NCBI RefSeq assembly: GCF_003387155.1
Contig: NZ_QUMT01000002.1
Span: 935,694 to 999,693 of the forward strand
Source of the DNA: Roseateles depolymerans
GTDB taxonomy: Bacteria; Pseudomonadota; Gammaproteobacteria; Burkholderiales; Burkholderiaceae_C
Direction of reading: 5' to 3'
DNA length: 64,000 bases
The notes beneath the pieces were generated by a model. That model had not been told where the DNA came from. It was given only the letters and a program-made list of their open reading frames with translations, and did not search any database. The position numbers and the translations under genes were made by a program. Position 1 is the first letter of the stretch, and each line of letters begins with the position of its first letter. Positions 33,261 to 42,254 of this stretch are shown here, one piece after another.

Positions 33261-34157
33261 ATGGATACCAACCGCCTGGACCTCAACCTGCTGGTCACCC
33301 TGGAAGCGCTGCTGACCGAGCGCAATGTGACCCGGGCTGCGGCGCGCCTGCACCTGAGCCAACCGGCGGTGAGCGCCCAGCTCAACCGGCTTCGCGATGT
33401 GTTTGATGACCCGCTGCTGCTGCCGGCGCAGCGCGGCATGACCCCGACCACCAAGGCCCTGGAGATCCTGGAACCGCTGCGCGCCGCGCTGGACCAGGTG
33501 CGCGGCGCCGTCACGTCCCATCTCGAGTTCGATCCGTCGACGGCCTCGCTGGTGGTGACGATGGCCGGGTCGGACTACATGCAGACGGCCGTGGTGCAGC
33601 CGCTGGTGCTGCGGCTTCGCAAGCGGGCCCCCGGCCTGCGGGTGGCGGTGCGCCACTTGGACCCGCATCAGATCGATGCGCAGTTGTCGCGGGGGGATGT
33701 GGATGTGGGGCTGTTGATGCCGAGCGAGGCGCCCCCCTCGGCGCGACAGCGGCATCTGTTTCACGAGCGGTATGTGCTCATTGCACGGCGGGATCATCCC
33801 GGCGTGCAGGGCACGCTGACAGCGCGTCAGTTCGCGAAGCTGGAGCAGGTGATCGTGTCGCCCTCGGGCGGGGCGTTTTCGTCACCGGTGGACCAGGCGC
33901 TCGCGGCGCGGGGCCTCAAGCGCACCGTGGTGTTGTCTGCGGCTTCATTCCTCTTCGTGCCCGACATTGTGATGAAGTCGGACCTCGTGGCGCTCGTGCC
34001 GGAGCGGCTGGTGAAAGGCCGCTCCAGCCGGCTGCAGGTGCTGGAATGCCCGGTGCCGATCGAAGGGTTCGAGATGGCGATGGTCTGGCATGAGCGAAAC
34101 CATGGGCATGTCGCGCAGCGGTGGGTGAGGGAGGAGATCCTGGCGCTGGTTGGGTGA
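33261..34157 (+). CDS. LysR-family regulator (NodD/LeuO-like branch)
   Basis: A 298-residue regulator. The start MDTNRLDLNLLVTLEALLTE with LHLSQPAVSAQLNRLRDVF is the helix-turn-helix style of the NodD/PcpR branch. The effector domain begins near ASLVVTMAGSDYMQTAVVQ. By position it should control the divergent quinone reductase gene in response to a quinone or aromatic compound; this is inference. It ends 19 bases from a convergent binding-protein gene. Confidence 0.9.
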   Translation: MDTNRLDLNLLVTLEALLTERNVTRAAARLHLSQPAVSAQLNRLRDVFDDPLLLPAQRGMTPTTKALEILEPLRAALDQVRGAVTSHLEFDPSTASLVVTMAGSDYMQTAVVQPLVLRLRKRAPGLRVAVRHLDPHQIDAQLSRGDVDVGLLMPSEAPPSARQRHLFHERYVLIARRDHPGVQGTLTARQFAKLEQVIVSPSGGAFSSPVDQALAARGLKRTVVLSAASFLFVPDIVMKSDLVALVPERLVKGRSSRLQVLECPVPIEGFEMAMVWHERNHGHVAQRWVREEILALVG

Positions 34158-34176
34158 CGCAGCCCAGGAAGATGCG

Positions 34177-35277
34177 TCAGCGCATGAACTTGCCGTCCGG
34201 GCCAATGATCGACAGGTCCGTGTAGTCCAGACCGGTGTGATCATTCGGCGAGAAGGAGACCTCGAGACCGCCGATATCGAGCTTGCGCATGCCTTCCAGC
34301 GCATCGCGCAGTTTCTGGCGGGTGGGATTGGGTCCGGCGCGGCGCAGGCCTTCCACCAGCACCTTGGCAGCGGCATAGCCTTCCATCATGGCGGGGGTGA
34401 TCTCGCCCTTGCCCTTGGCCTGGGCGAGCTGGGATGCCTCCGTCACGATCTTGCTGACCTTGGAGCGCTCGTAGGGGAAGACCTGGGTCACCATCACGCC
34501 GCGTGCGTTCTCGCCCAGTTGGCTCACAAAACCTTGTGCGGCATTGTTGGACAGCGTCACGATCTGCGCTTTGGAGCCCGCTGCGCGAATGGCGGCAATG
34601 CCGTCTGCAACGGCCTTGCCGGAGCCCAGGAACAGGATGGCCTGCGCATTGCTAGACACCGCACTCTGGGCAGTCGCCTTGAAGTCGGGCTTGGCGCGGT
34701 CGAACTTGGTCGAGAACACAGCGGTCTTGTTGACCTGAGCCAGACCATTGTTGGCGCCAATCACGGCGTCAGCGCCAAACGAATCGTCCACCTGCACGAT
34801 GCCGATGCGCTCGATGCCGATGAGACTCAGGTGACGCACTGCCCGTTCCGCTTCGCGCTGATAGGTGGCGCGCACGTTGAAGACCCACTGATTGACGGGG
34901 AAGTGGAGCAGGGCCGCGCCGGAGGAGGGCGCGATGAGCGGCACATGATGCGTCGACAGCAGCGGCAGGATGGCCTGGTTGTGCGGCGTGCCGCGCGTCA
35001 GGAACAGCGCCAGGACGTTGTCGCCGGTGATCAGCTTTTGCGCATTGGCGGCGGCAGTGGGCGGGTCGAACTTGTCGTCCATCGACACCAGTTTCACGGT
35101 CTGGCCATTGACGCCGCCGGACGCATTGATCGAGTCGAGGTAGAGCTTCGCGCCGTCCGTCGTCTCGGTGACGCTGGCCGCGACGGGCCCGGTAAATCCG
35201 GCCGTCTGGCCGATCAGGATGTCCGCTTGGGCGGCCAGCGGCAGCACGGCCAATGCGAGCAAGGACAGCAGTCTCAT
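34177..35277 (-). CDS. Branched-chain amino acid-type ABC substrate-binding protein, orphan
   Basis: A 366-residue periplasmic binding protein of the LivK/Peripla_BP_6 type with a clean signal peptide (LLSLLALAVLPLAAQA). Fold landmarks: IGQTAGFTGPVAASVTETTD, INASGGVNGQTVKLVSMDDK, and GIERIGIVQVDDSFGADA. No permease or ATPase gene is adjacent, so it either serves a transporter encoded elsewhere or acts as a stand-alone sensor, as many Burkholderiales relatives do. The ligand is not predictable. Confidence 0.9.
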   Translation of the reverse strand: MRLLSLLALAVLPLAAQADILIGQTAGFTGPVAASVTETTDGAKLYLDSINASGGVNGQTVKLVSMDDKFDPPTAAANAQKLITGDNVLALFLTRGTPHNQAILPLLSTHHVPLIAPSSGAALLHFPVNQWVFNVRATYQREAERAVRHLSLIGIERIGIVQVDDSFGADAVIGANNGLAQVNKTAVFSTKFDRAKPDFKATAQSAVSSNAQAILFLGSGKAVADGIAAIRAAGSKAQIVTLSNNAAQGFVSQLGENARGVMVTQVFPYERSKVSKIVTEASQLAQAKGKGEITPAMMEGYAAAKVLVEGLRRAGPNPTRQKLRDALEGMRKLDIGGLEVSFSPNDHTGLDYTDLSIIGPDGKFMR

Positions 35278-35472
35278 TCACGTCTCCCTGGGTATGGATG
35301 GTTATGGGAGCGGATGCTCGACGGACTTTCCTTCAAAGCTCCAAGGGATTCCCCTAAGGTCATCATTGGGTGTGACGGAGTGCGCATTTCAACGGTGAAA
35401 GCGCTTGCAGTCACCGTGTTGTTACCAACGACTTGTGAGCAGCTGTAATGGCGCTCGACGGGCGCGAAGGTG

Positions 35473-36258
35473 TCAGTCCGGCCAGTGCGTCAGCAGCATT
35501 CCCAGCACCAGCCAGGCGAGCGCAGTGCCGGCGGCCGGCACCAGCAGGGACCTGCGCCGATAGTGCGGCCCGTAGGCTTCGATGATCTGTCGGGTCTGTG
35601 CCTGCGCGCTGAAGAAGTACCAAAGGACGGTGAGCCCCCCTACAAAAACCAGATTGGCGCGAAAGCCCACCAACCATCCCGGCGCAATCCCGTTCAGCAG
35701 AAACACGCCAGTGGCGGTCACCGTCGTGGTGACCAACAGCCACATCCAGCGGGAGAAGCCGGATGACGTCCAGCCCACCGCGCGGGCATTGGCCATCAGG
35801 ACCAAGACGCCGAAGATGGGGCTGAGCACGAAGCTCAGCAAGGCGGCACGATCGGGATTGAAGATCAGCGCCGGCTGAGCTTTGGCAGGGGAGGGGGCCG
35901 GTGCGGTGTCATCTGCCAGCGTGTAGGCGCCAGACTCGAACGCGGCCAGCGTTTCGCGCGCCGCAGCCTCTTGGGACTCTGGCACCAGCACGCCGACGGC
36001 ATGAGTCGATTGAGTCACCCAGGGGTTGCCCTGACCGGTATTGGCGTCGGTGACGACGGCCGAGAGGCCGGCAGAGACCAGCAGGCCGCGCAACACATGT
36101 GCTTCAGCGGGTGTGGCGAAAGCGGCAATGCGCACGAAGTCTTCCGTCGGCGCTGGGACTTCGGGAGCTTGAGGTGTTCCGGATGTTTCGAGCACGGGAG
36201 GCTGCACGAGGGCTTGATGGGGATCGGTTTGATCGCTGGTAGTGTGTTTTGTTGTCAT
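35473..36258 (-). CDS. DUF2007-domain membrane protein
   Basis: From the ATG at 36258 the product is 261 residues. After a disordered Pro/Thr N-terminus, residues about 40-110 (VRIAAFATPAEAHVLRGLLV, GQGNPWVTQSTHAVGVLVPE) match the DUF2007 'putative signal transducing protein' fold. Three or four membrane segments follow (LLSFVLSPIFGVLVLMANA, MWLLVTTTVTATGVFLL, LVFVGGLTVLWYFFSA, ALAWLVLGMLL). It lies 120 bases beyond the type VI immunity gene on the same strand and could belong to that transcript, but the membrane topology fits a general sensor or envelope role equally well. Confidence 0.7.
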   Translation of the reverse strand: MTTKHTTSDQTDPHQALVQPPVLETSGTPQAPEVPAPTEDFVRIAAFATPAEAHVLRGLLVSAGLSAVVTDANTGQGNPWVTQSTHAVGVLVPESQEAAARETLAAFESGAYTLADDTAPAPSPAKAQPALIFNPDRAALLSFVLSPIFGVLVLMANARAVGWTSSGFSRWMWLLVTTTVTATGVFLLNGIAPGWLVGFRANLVFVGGLTVLWYFFSAQAQTRQIIEAYGPHYRRRSLLVPAAGTALAWLVLGMLLTHWPD

Positions 36259-36378
36259 GACGGTTCTTCTCGCCGATGCGCACGTTAGCATCTGCAGAGA
36301 AGGGCCGCGAGGACGTGTTGCTCTACCGCTGGATGGATGGCGATGAGTCGCGTCAGTCGAGATCGGATGGCAGCGCAA

Positions 36379-37380
36379 TCAATCAAAACGCCTGATCCAT
36401 TTGAGGGTCTCATCTCGCTTGTTGAGTTCCTTCGGAACGCGGAACAGTCCTTCGTCGTAGTCCTCGAACCGAACCGGGCGCGTGACACGTGCGGCGAGTC
36501 GGTATTCCGCTGGAACGTCGTTGGCGTGGGTGTCCCCGAGCCGCGGCGTCGGCCCGGCCTGGATCACGACACCGCCGTCGTATCCGTGCACCGTGCATGC
36601 AGGCTCCAGCGCCTGTCGCATCATCTCCAGACCACCCAGTTGTGCCACGAGTTCGTCGCCCAATGCCGTCAGCCAATTCACGGACTTGATCCGATCGTGC
36701 ACGCCGCCCACTTCCATCGTGAAATCGACTGCGCTCGGAAAATCAAAGCCCGGGAAACGGTTCATGAGCTGCAGGGCATAGACGCTGTTTTGCGACATCC
36801 CTGGACACACGATGAATGAAAAGCCTGCCGACCCGTGGCGCGGCTTGAAACGACGGCACCAACCCAAGAATCGCTCGAGCAGCGGTACGGTGTGCAAGGA
36901 TCCGGATACTGATGCCAGCGGCATGCTGAGGTCGAAGAAGGAAAGATCACTGTCCCCCGCTCGGTTGACCAATACATTGGCTTGGTAGACAGGGATGTCG
37001 TCGTTTGGCAATCCGATGTCGGCTCGGCCAAACAGTGCCCCGGAGTAACCAGTTTTCGGTGCGGAACTTGCGATGTCTGCTTCTATGGCCGCGCCAGGAT
37101 CGCCCCCGAAACGCGTCGAACGCTTTTTATCCCGCTGAAGGAATTCGTTGACCTGATCGGGGAACATCGCCCAGAACTCATGGAGAAACTCGGCGGCTTG
37201 GGTGCGCAGCAGTGATCGGTCCTCATCGGGCAAATAAAGTTCTGCGCGCAAACCGAATTTGGCTGCGGGGCCAGCCTTCGCATCGGCATAGGGCAGATGA
37301 ATGCCGTCCAAGACGGCAGCGCCGCCGTTGGCACGAACAAACTCGGCAATGGTCGTTGTGGTGGTCATTTCGATGGTCAC
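36379..37380 (-). CDS. DUF3396 family type VI secretion immunity protein
   Basis: A 333-residue soluble protein matching my knowledge of the DUF3396 family (FGLRAELYLPDEDRSLLRTQ, FRVPKELNKRDETLKWIRRF), which is annotated as type VI immunity. It starts 17 bases after the stop of the PAAR-like nuclease gene, the standard effector-then-immunity order. I infer that it binds and neutralises that nuclease in the producing cell. It has no signal peptide, consistent with a cytoplasmic DNA-attacking toxin. Confidence 0.82.
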   Translation of the reverse strand: MTIEMTTTTTIAEFVRANGGAAVLDGIHLPYADAKAGPAAKFGLRAELYLPDEDRSLLRTQAAEFLHEFWAMFPDQVNEFLQRDKKRSTRFGGDPGAAIEADIASSAPKTGYSGALFGRADIGLPNDDIPVYQANVLVNRAGDSDLSFFDLSMPLASVSGSLHTVPLLERFLGWCRRFKPRHGSAGFSFIVCPGMSQNSVYALQLMNRFPGFDFPSAVDFTMEVGGVHDRIKSVNWLTALGDELVAQLGGLEMMRQALEPACTVHGYDGGVVIQAGPTPRLGDTHANDVPAEYRLAARVTRPVRFEDYDEGLFRVPKELNKRDETLKWIRRFD

Positions 37381-37397
37381 ATCATGGGATCGTGCGC

Positions 37398-38447
37398 TCA
37401 GGGAACCGGCACGAGGTTACGAGCAGGGAAGAGCCGCGACACCTCGGAGACGACGAAGAAGGCGAGCAGGGCGCCACCGGCAAGCTTAATGCCGGTCGAC
37501 TGCTCCAGAGCCTTGCCGAACTTGTCGAGGAACCCCTCCTTCTGTTGAGCCGGCGCTGTGACCGGCACCGGCTGCCTCGGCGGATTCTCTCCATCGTCAC
37601 AGTCGCATTTCTCTTCCACTCGAAACTCTTCGAAGCCGTCGCTCGAGCCGGTGTGCTTTTTTGCAATGCGCTTGTAGTCCTTCTCCGCTTCTGCCGTCAG
37701 CGAATCGTCCCCAAACTTCATATCAATCATCTTGGTCGGCTTCCCATCCGGACCGAGCCGCACCACGTCCAGGCGACGAGAGTCGGGCCGAATGAAGTTA
37801 GATGTCGGCACCCCGGAATTTGACTGGCTACCGATCATGTCCCAACCCGACCCCCGGTCATACGGAACCTCTCGCCACATTTTCGCATCCGGCTTCGGGT
37901 AGCGGCCCTCGTAGTGCGCCTCATCGATCTTCTTTCGCACGCAGTCCTGAAACGTCTGCCCCTTCGTCATCGACCCCTTCAGCGCCAAGCACTCACACGC
38001 CATTCGACAGAGCTCGTCATAGAACTCCTGATCCGACTGCGGCAGATCACGCTGCTTGAGCCCGGCCATGTTCACCGTGTTTCGGTGATTCATGAACATC
38101 TTGTCTGTCAGTCGACAAGCCGGTTGACCTTCGAAGAAGACGTCAAAGCTGTGCGTGATCCACTCGGCCTCCGCCTTGTGCGTCCCCGATGCCACGCCGC
38201 CCATGCTGCCCGCTTCGTCGTAGACGCTCTTGTGGAACTGGCTGCCGTACTTCGCGATGCTCATGTGGCCATCGGCGAAGACACTGGTGGTGCCCTTGAC
38301 CAGATCGCGTGAGTAGGCCTCGTTGCGGTAGGGCAGTGGCAGGCCCTTGTCGGGCGTTTTGCAGACGTCCGGCAAGGTGTTGAGGGTCACGCCACCGCTG
38401 CCCTTGTGGCAGAGCGTCAGCCCGTTGATGTTGATGCTTACCGCCAC
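37398..38447 (-). CDS. PAAR-like (DUF4150) type VI effector with C-terminal PD-(D/E)xK nuclease
   Basis: The GTG at 38447 has GGAGG seven bases upstream, giving 349 residues. Residues 1-130 are the DUF4150 PAAR-like tip (INGLTLCHKGSGGVTLNTLP, VCKTPDKGLPLPYRN). Residues about 175-265 look like a restriction-fold nuclease: RRLDVVR with Asp227, then MIDMKFGDD with Asp242 and Lys244, the D...(D/E)xK pair, and a helix EAEKDYKRIAKK. A hydrophobic segment (322-336) near the C-terminus is unusual for a nuclease. I infer an antibacterial DNase delivered on a VgrG spike and neutralised by the DUF3396 protein. It overlaps the upstream gene by ten bases. Confidence 0.8.
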   Translation of the reverse strand: MAVSININGLTLCHKGSGGVTLNTLPDVCKTPDKGLPLPYRNEAYSRDLVKGTTSVFADGHMSIAKYGSQFHKSVYDEAGSMGGVASGTHKAEAEWITHSFDVFFEGQPACRLTDKMFMNHRNTVNMAGLKQRDLPQSDQEFYDELCRMACECLALKGSMTKGQTFQDCVRKKIDEAHYEGRYPKPDAKMWREVPYDRGSGWDMIGSQSNSGVPTSNFIRPDSRRLDVVRLGPDGKPTKMIDMKFGDDSLTAEAEKDYKRIAKKHTGSSDGFEEFRVEEKCDCDDGENPPRQPVPVTAPAQQKEGFLDKFGKALEQSTGIKLAGGALLAFFVVSEVSRLFPARNLVPVP

Positions 38448-39583
38448 GCCTGCACCTCCAAAGGCAGATTGTTTCCGGTCCCAGCGCTGGCGAGCAGGGC
38501 GGCGCCGCGAAGCGGATCGTCCGAGCTCGACAGCACCAGGCATCCCTGCTGGGTCGTCAGTTTCGAGAGCTGATAGGCCGCCATTGCGAGGTTCGTCACG
38601 CCGCTGGCACCATGCAGGTCGCCGCTCACCAGCGCCGGCGTTCGCCGCTGCCACCCGTCGCGCAGATCCGGACCCAGACGCAGCGCTGTGAAGCCGAACT
38701 CGTCGGCGCGAGAGGGCTCGCCGTTCAGGTCGGAGAACAGCAGTCCGATTGGAGGACGGCCGCCCCCGGCCTGAGCCAATGCGTTCCGTGCAGCACCGGA
38801 GAGTCCAGCGCCCACAGCGGGACGCTGTCCATGACGCTCCGTCGGTTCTAGCGCCGTCGAACAGCCCAGAACCCGCGCCCAGGGCTGTGCGCGAAAGCGG
38901 GAGGGATCAGGCGCGCTCATCAAGGCCAGCGCCGCAGCACCTTCGCCGGGCACTCGCCCATGCGCGATCGCGCGAGGGCCCGCAGGGCGATGCAGATGCG
39001 CGCCATGCAGTAGATTCTGGGCGTCCAGCCAGGCCAGGGATTCAGCGTCGGTCGCCGCATCCGTGGCCAGCACGACGGCAAGGGGTTGCGGCTCGCCCGA
39101 CCGCATCGACGCCTCCCGGAGCGCGTTGTGCGCCTGCTCGAGCGCAAGCAGCCCGGCTGCATGGCCGCCGCGGACCACATTCACCTGGGACCAAGGCCAC
39201 AGCTCGTGGGTCATGGCCTGTCGCAATGCGGCAGGCAGGTCGGTCGGCACGCCCGGTCGCTGCTCGTCGGGCAGCACCAGCCACAGCCACCGCGGGTGGT
39301 CCAGCAGCGCCTCCCAATGCGGCGCCAGCGAGGTGGTGAGCTGCGCGAGCGCATGGCGCGCCAACCACCCCCAGCGATGGGCATCCGGACTGCCTTCGAT
39401 ACGATCCTCCGAGTCCGGAAAGCTGCTCACGCGGACCGGAATGCCTGCGCGGTCCCGGTAGGTTGGATGACGGCGCGTGAGGCTCACCTGGGACCGCAGC
39501 GCAGCGTCCGCCAGCGCGACGTTGGGACCCGACGGAAAGCAGCAGGACGCCGCCAGCATCCACACAGGGGTATCGCTGCTCAT
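38438..39583 (-). CDS. Ketosynthase/thiolase-fold protein of type VI cargo operon, probably inactive
   Basis: A 381-residue protein with the sequence feel of a beta-ketoacyl synthase: VNVVRGGHAAGLLALEQAHN resembles the nucleophile helix, GEGAAALALM the middle, and SGDLHGASGVTNLAMAAYQL the catalytic His loop. The position where the active-site Cys should be reads Gly-Gly-His, so condensation activity is unlikely. Such thiolase-like proteins recur between DUF2169 and PAAR/DUF4150 genes in type VI accessory operons, where they probably act as chaperones or adaptors for effector loading (inference). Starts within the DUF2169 stop (ATGA). Confidence 0.78.
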   Translation of the reverse strand: MSSDTPVWMLAASCCFPSGPNVALADAALRSQVSLTRRHPTYRDRAGIPVRVSSFPDSEDRIEGSPDAHRWGWLARHALAQLTTSLAPHWEALLDHPRWLWLVLPDEQRPGVPTDLPAALRQAMTHELWPWSQVNVVRGGHAAGLLALEQAHNALREASMRSGEPQPLAVVLATDAATDAESLAWLDAQNLLHGAHLHRPAGPRAIAHGRVPGEGAAALALMSAPDPSRFRAQPWARVLGCSTALEPTERHGQRPAVGAGLSGAARNALAQAGGGRPPIGLLFSDLNGEPSRADEFGFTALRLGPDLRDGWQRRTPALVSGDLHGASGVTNLAMAAYQLSKLTTQQGCLVLSSSDDPLRGAALLASAGTGNNLPLEVQAWR

Positions 39584-40644
39584 GCCGCCCCCTCGTCATT
39601 GGCCAGCGACGCATCGCGGTCGAGCGGCCGCGCCATTTCCTCGACGACTGTCTTGCGCAAATCATTCACCCGCGCGTGGCAGGGCAGGGCCATGTGATGG
39701 ACGACGATCAGCCTCGGCGCATCGGTATCGAGGATCACCGTGTGGATGACCGATCGGCTTCGCTCCTTGGGACCCTGATTGAATTGCGTCGTGAAAGCCA
39801 GGCTCAGCCGCGGCAGCCGGAAGTCGATACGGCCCTCCTGTGCGCAGCCTGGCGGGGTGAGGTTGAACAAGGAGACCGGCTCGCCGCCTCTCAAGTACCC
39901 CGGCACCTGCTGCGCGGGCGGAGCAATCTGGAAGAACCTGGGATCTTGGTCGAGCGGAGGCAACGGATAGCGTTCCTGCATCCACCGGTCATCATGCGTG
40001 CCCGCATAACGGCTGCGCCACGGCCAATGGCTGGCGACCACGCCGACGCCAGCGGGTTCCGGCTGATCGCGAGGGCCACGGATCGGATGATCGTCCATCT
40101 CCAAGTTGGGCAGCCCGCTCCGCTCCGATCCGGCTGCGCCCGGCCATCCCAGGCCAACGGGGTTTGCTGCCAACCGGCCGCCGACCTCGCCGGGACCGCC
40201 GAACGCACGCTCGAACACCAATGGCATCCGCAGGAACGGCGTCGGCCTCGATGGCGAGGCGTTTGTTGCGTTGGACGACCAGTGGCGGTCGCCCCAGACG
40301 CGCAGGCGCCGATGCACGGGGCCGACACTGAACCCCGCCACCAACTGATCCACCGGATGCGGCTGTCCGTCCGCGCCGGTGGGGGCGTAGGCATGGCCGG
40401 TCAACACAATGTCGGTCGCCGCCTTTCGCGGACCGAAGTCGCTCTCCCAGCGGGGACTCACCAGCCCCGGAAAGGGCTCCGGCCCCGAACGAAGCGGCTC
40501 TTGAACACGCGCGATACGCAGGGCTCCGGAGGGCAGCACCTCATACGTCGCCTTCACGGCAACCACCCAGACCTCGGCCCCTTCGGAATCTCGATGCCAA
40601 GCGCCATCGGCGACATAGCGCGTGCGGTTGTCGACCTGCCACAT
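39580..40644 (-). CDS. DUF2169 family type VI secretion accessory protein
   Basis: A 354-residue protein whose start MWQVDNRTRYVADGAWHRDS and segments WVVAVKATYEVLPSG and DIVLTGHAYAPTGADGQPHP are typical of DUF2169, a beta-rich family encoded beside PAAR-like type VI effectors. Family members are thought to help load cargo on the spike. It precedes the ketosynthase-like gene with a four-base overlap and follows the small spike-tip gene by nine bases, so the five-gene order is translationally tight. Confidence 0.85.
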   Translation of the reverse strand: MWQVDNRTRYVADGAWHRDSEGAEVWVVAVKATYEVLPSGALRIARVQEPLRSGPEPFPGLVSPRWESDFGPRKAATDIVLTGHAYAPTGADGQPHPVDQLVAGFSVGPVHRRLRVWGDRHWSSNATNASPSRPTPFLRMPLVFERAFGGPGEVGGRLAANPVGLGWPGAAGSERSGLPNLEMDDHPIRGPRDQPEPAGVGVVASHWPWRSRYAGTHDDRWMQERYPLPPLDQDPRFFQIAPPAQQVPGYLRGGEPVSLFNLTPPGCAQEGRIDFRLPRLSLAFTTQFNQGPKERSRSVIHTVILDTDAPRLIVVHHMALPCHARVNDLRKTVVEEMARPLDRDASLANDEGAA

Positions 40645-40653
40645 GACGAGCGC

Positions 40654-40941
40654 TCAGTTCAATTCGATCTGGCCGCCGACGATACGGTTCACGCCCTCCG
40701 CGTCGCTCACGATGTACTCACCGCGCAGCGCGATCTTTCCGTTCGGATACAGCGTGATGCTGGACTTGCCGCAGCGGATGGTGACTTGCTGACTCGCCTC
40801 GAAAACCAGTTCCTGCGGCATCAGCGCGGGCTCTGGGGTATCCAACCTTGGGGCGGGCACGGAGGCGGGCGCTTGGGCGGGCGTGGCGGTGCCGACTGGC
40901 GCCTCAGGCGCGGCAGTCGAAAGGTCAATGGAAACGGTCAC
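40654..40941 (-). CDS. Small spike-tip-like protein (DUF6484/DUF3540-type beta-strand tail)
   Basis: The GTG at 40941, with AAGGAG six bases upstream, gives 95 residues: a disordered Ala/Pro/Thr N-terminus then a beta repeat QQVTIRCGKSSITLYPNGKI and LRGEYIVSDAEGVNRIVGGQ. The second half is the same style as the C-terminal beta-prism of VgrG/DUF3540 proteins. I infer a trimeric stub that interacts with VgrG or the PAAR tip. It is much shorter than a full DUF3540 protein, and no VgrG is present in the cluster. Confidence 0.68.
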   Translation of the reverse strand: MTVSIDLSTAAPEAPVGTATPAQAPASVPAPRLDTPEPALMPQELVFEASQQVTIRCGKSSITLYPNGKIALRGEYIVSDAEGVNRIVGGQIELN

Positions 40942-40967
40942 AGTGCGCTCCTTCTGTGGTGGGCGGG

Positions 40968-42254
40968 TCAAGCGGGAAAGCCGGCCATCCAGGTCCATTG
41001 GCGGAACGCTGGCGCGTCGGTGGGAAAGCCCGGCCCTTGGTGATGGTGTTGCAGTCGGTCGGCGGCCATCGGTCGCCAACGCAAGGGGCCGCGGCGCAAC
41101 ACCTCGCGCCACCCGGGCGGCGCCGCCGGCAAACCGGCGAATCGCTGGTGGGTGCCGAAGGAATCGGCGTGAGCCTGCCACCATGCCGCAAAAGCGTGAG
41201 CATCCGGCCAAGGCAGGGCGTCATCAGCCTCGATGGCGGGAATCGCATCAGGGGTTGATTCACGGGGGGCACGATCAGGACCGCGCATCGACCAGCCGTC
41301 ACGACCCGGATGAGATCCCGTGATCAGGCTGGCCGACGCCCCTGCAACGCGCGCCAAGTCTGCGTGGCGCATGGCGTGGATCAGGGTCGGCATGTCGGCG
41401 GGATTGCCCAGCCAACCCAACATTTGAACGGCCAGCCGCGGCGCTTGGGTGAACAGATCCGGCAGGACTTCCCGTGCGGCGTCCGGCTGGTGAAGGCAAA
41501 GGGCCTGGGCCACACGACTCGACGGCCCGTGTTCATGGGCGCTGGATGCAATCAGCGCTTGCAGCGTCGCGCTGACCTGCGCGGCAAGTGCTCTGTCATC
41601 CCGAGGCGCGAGCATGACGAGATAACGCGCGGTCTCCAGGCGTACCGCAGCATTGGAATGATCGAGCAGCGGTGCCAAGCGGTCAGTGAGATCGCGGCGT
41701 CCGATGTCGCAGGCAAAGGCGATCGTCGCGGGAAGGAGTTCTTCATTCCACGGCGCTGCGGACAGTTCAACCAGCGTTGCGTCCACCAACCGAGGCATGT
41801 CGAGCCGGCGGCGGGCTGCCAGCGCCAGGCGACGCTGCGGCGGCAAGGCTTGGATCGCCTGGGCCACGCCGTCCGACGCGGGCGCCCAGGCCAGCGCTGC
41901 ATCAAAGGCTTCCGAATAGTCCGGGAGCCCCACACTGAGGTCGTGGCAGGTGTTGAGCAGCCACCTTTCATCGGACACCACCGCATGCACGGTGAGCGCA
42001 AAAAGCTCGGCAAGCCGCAGTGGATGCTTCAGCCGAAGATGCGCATGGTCGGTGACGAAGCTCCCCGCCTGGTGCAATTCGCGAAGCGCTTCCTGGGACG
42101 CAAGCATCCTGTCGTCGTACGCGACCAGGTCGGCGACGTCGGCGTCAGGATGAATGAATCGATCGGAGCGGCGGCGCCAACCGAATCCCAGCCCGTCGAG
42201 GTGGTGGTCGACGAGTTTGGCAGCAGTGCTTGTGAGTGGATGCAACAACGACAT
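40968..42254 (-). CDS. TIGR02270 family protein of type VI cargo operon
   Basis: A 428-residue protein: FAVVSDERWLLNTCHDLS-type centre preceded by VADLVAYDDRMLASQEALRE and followed by HEAT-like helical repeats (AAVRLETARYLVMLAPRDDR). It resembles the TIGR02270 family found with type VI clusters, of unknown function. It is the first gene of the operon; the promoter should lie in 42255-42412. The C-terminal 130 residues are Trp/Pro-rich and carry GWREVLRRGPLRWRP, a motif I have seen near the end of this family. Confidence 0.78.
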   Translation of the reverse strand: MSLLHPLTSTAAKLVDHHLDGLGFGWRRRSDRFIHPDADVADLVAYDDRMLASQEALRELHQAGSFVTDHAHLRLKHPLRLAELFALTVHAVVSDERWLLNTCHDLSVGLPDYSEAFDAALAWAPASDGVAQAIQALPPQRRLALAARRRLDMPRLVDATLVELSAAPWNEELLPATIAFACDIGRRDLTDRLAPLLDHSNAAVRLETARYLVMLAPRDDRALAAQVSATLQALIASSAHEHGPSSRVAQALCLHQPDAAREVLPDLFTQAPRLAVQMLGWLGNPADMPTLIHAMRHADLARVAGASASLITGSHPGRDGWSMRGPDRAPRESTPDAIPAIEADDALPWPDAHAFAAWWQAHADSFGTHQRFAGLPAAPPGWREVLRRGPLRWRPMAADRLQHHHQGPGFPTDAPAFRQWTWMAGFPA

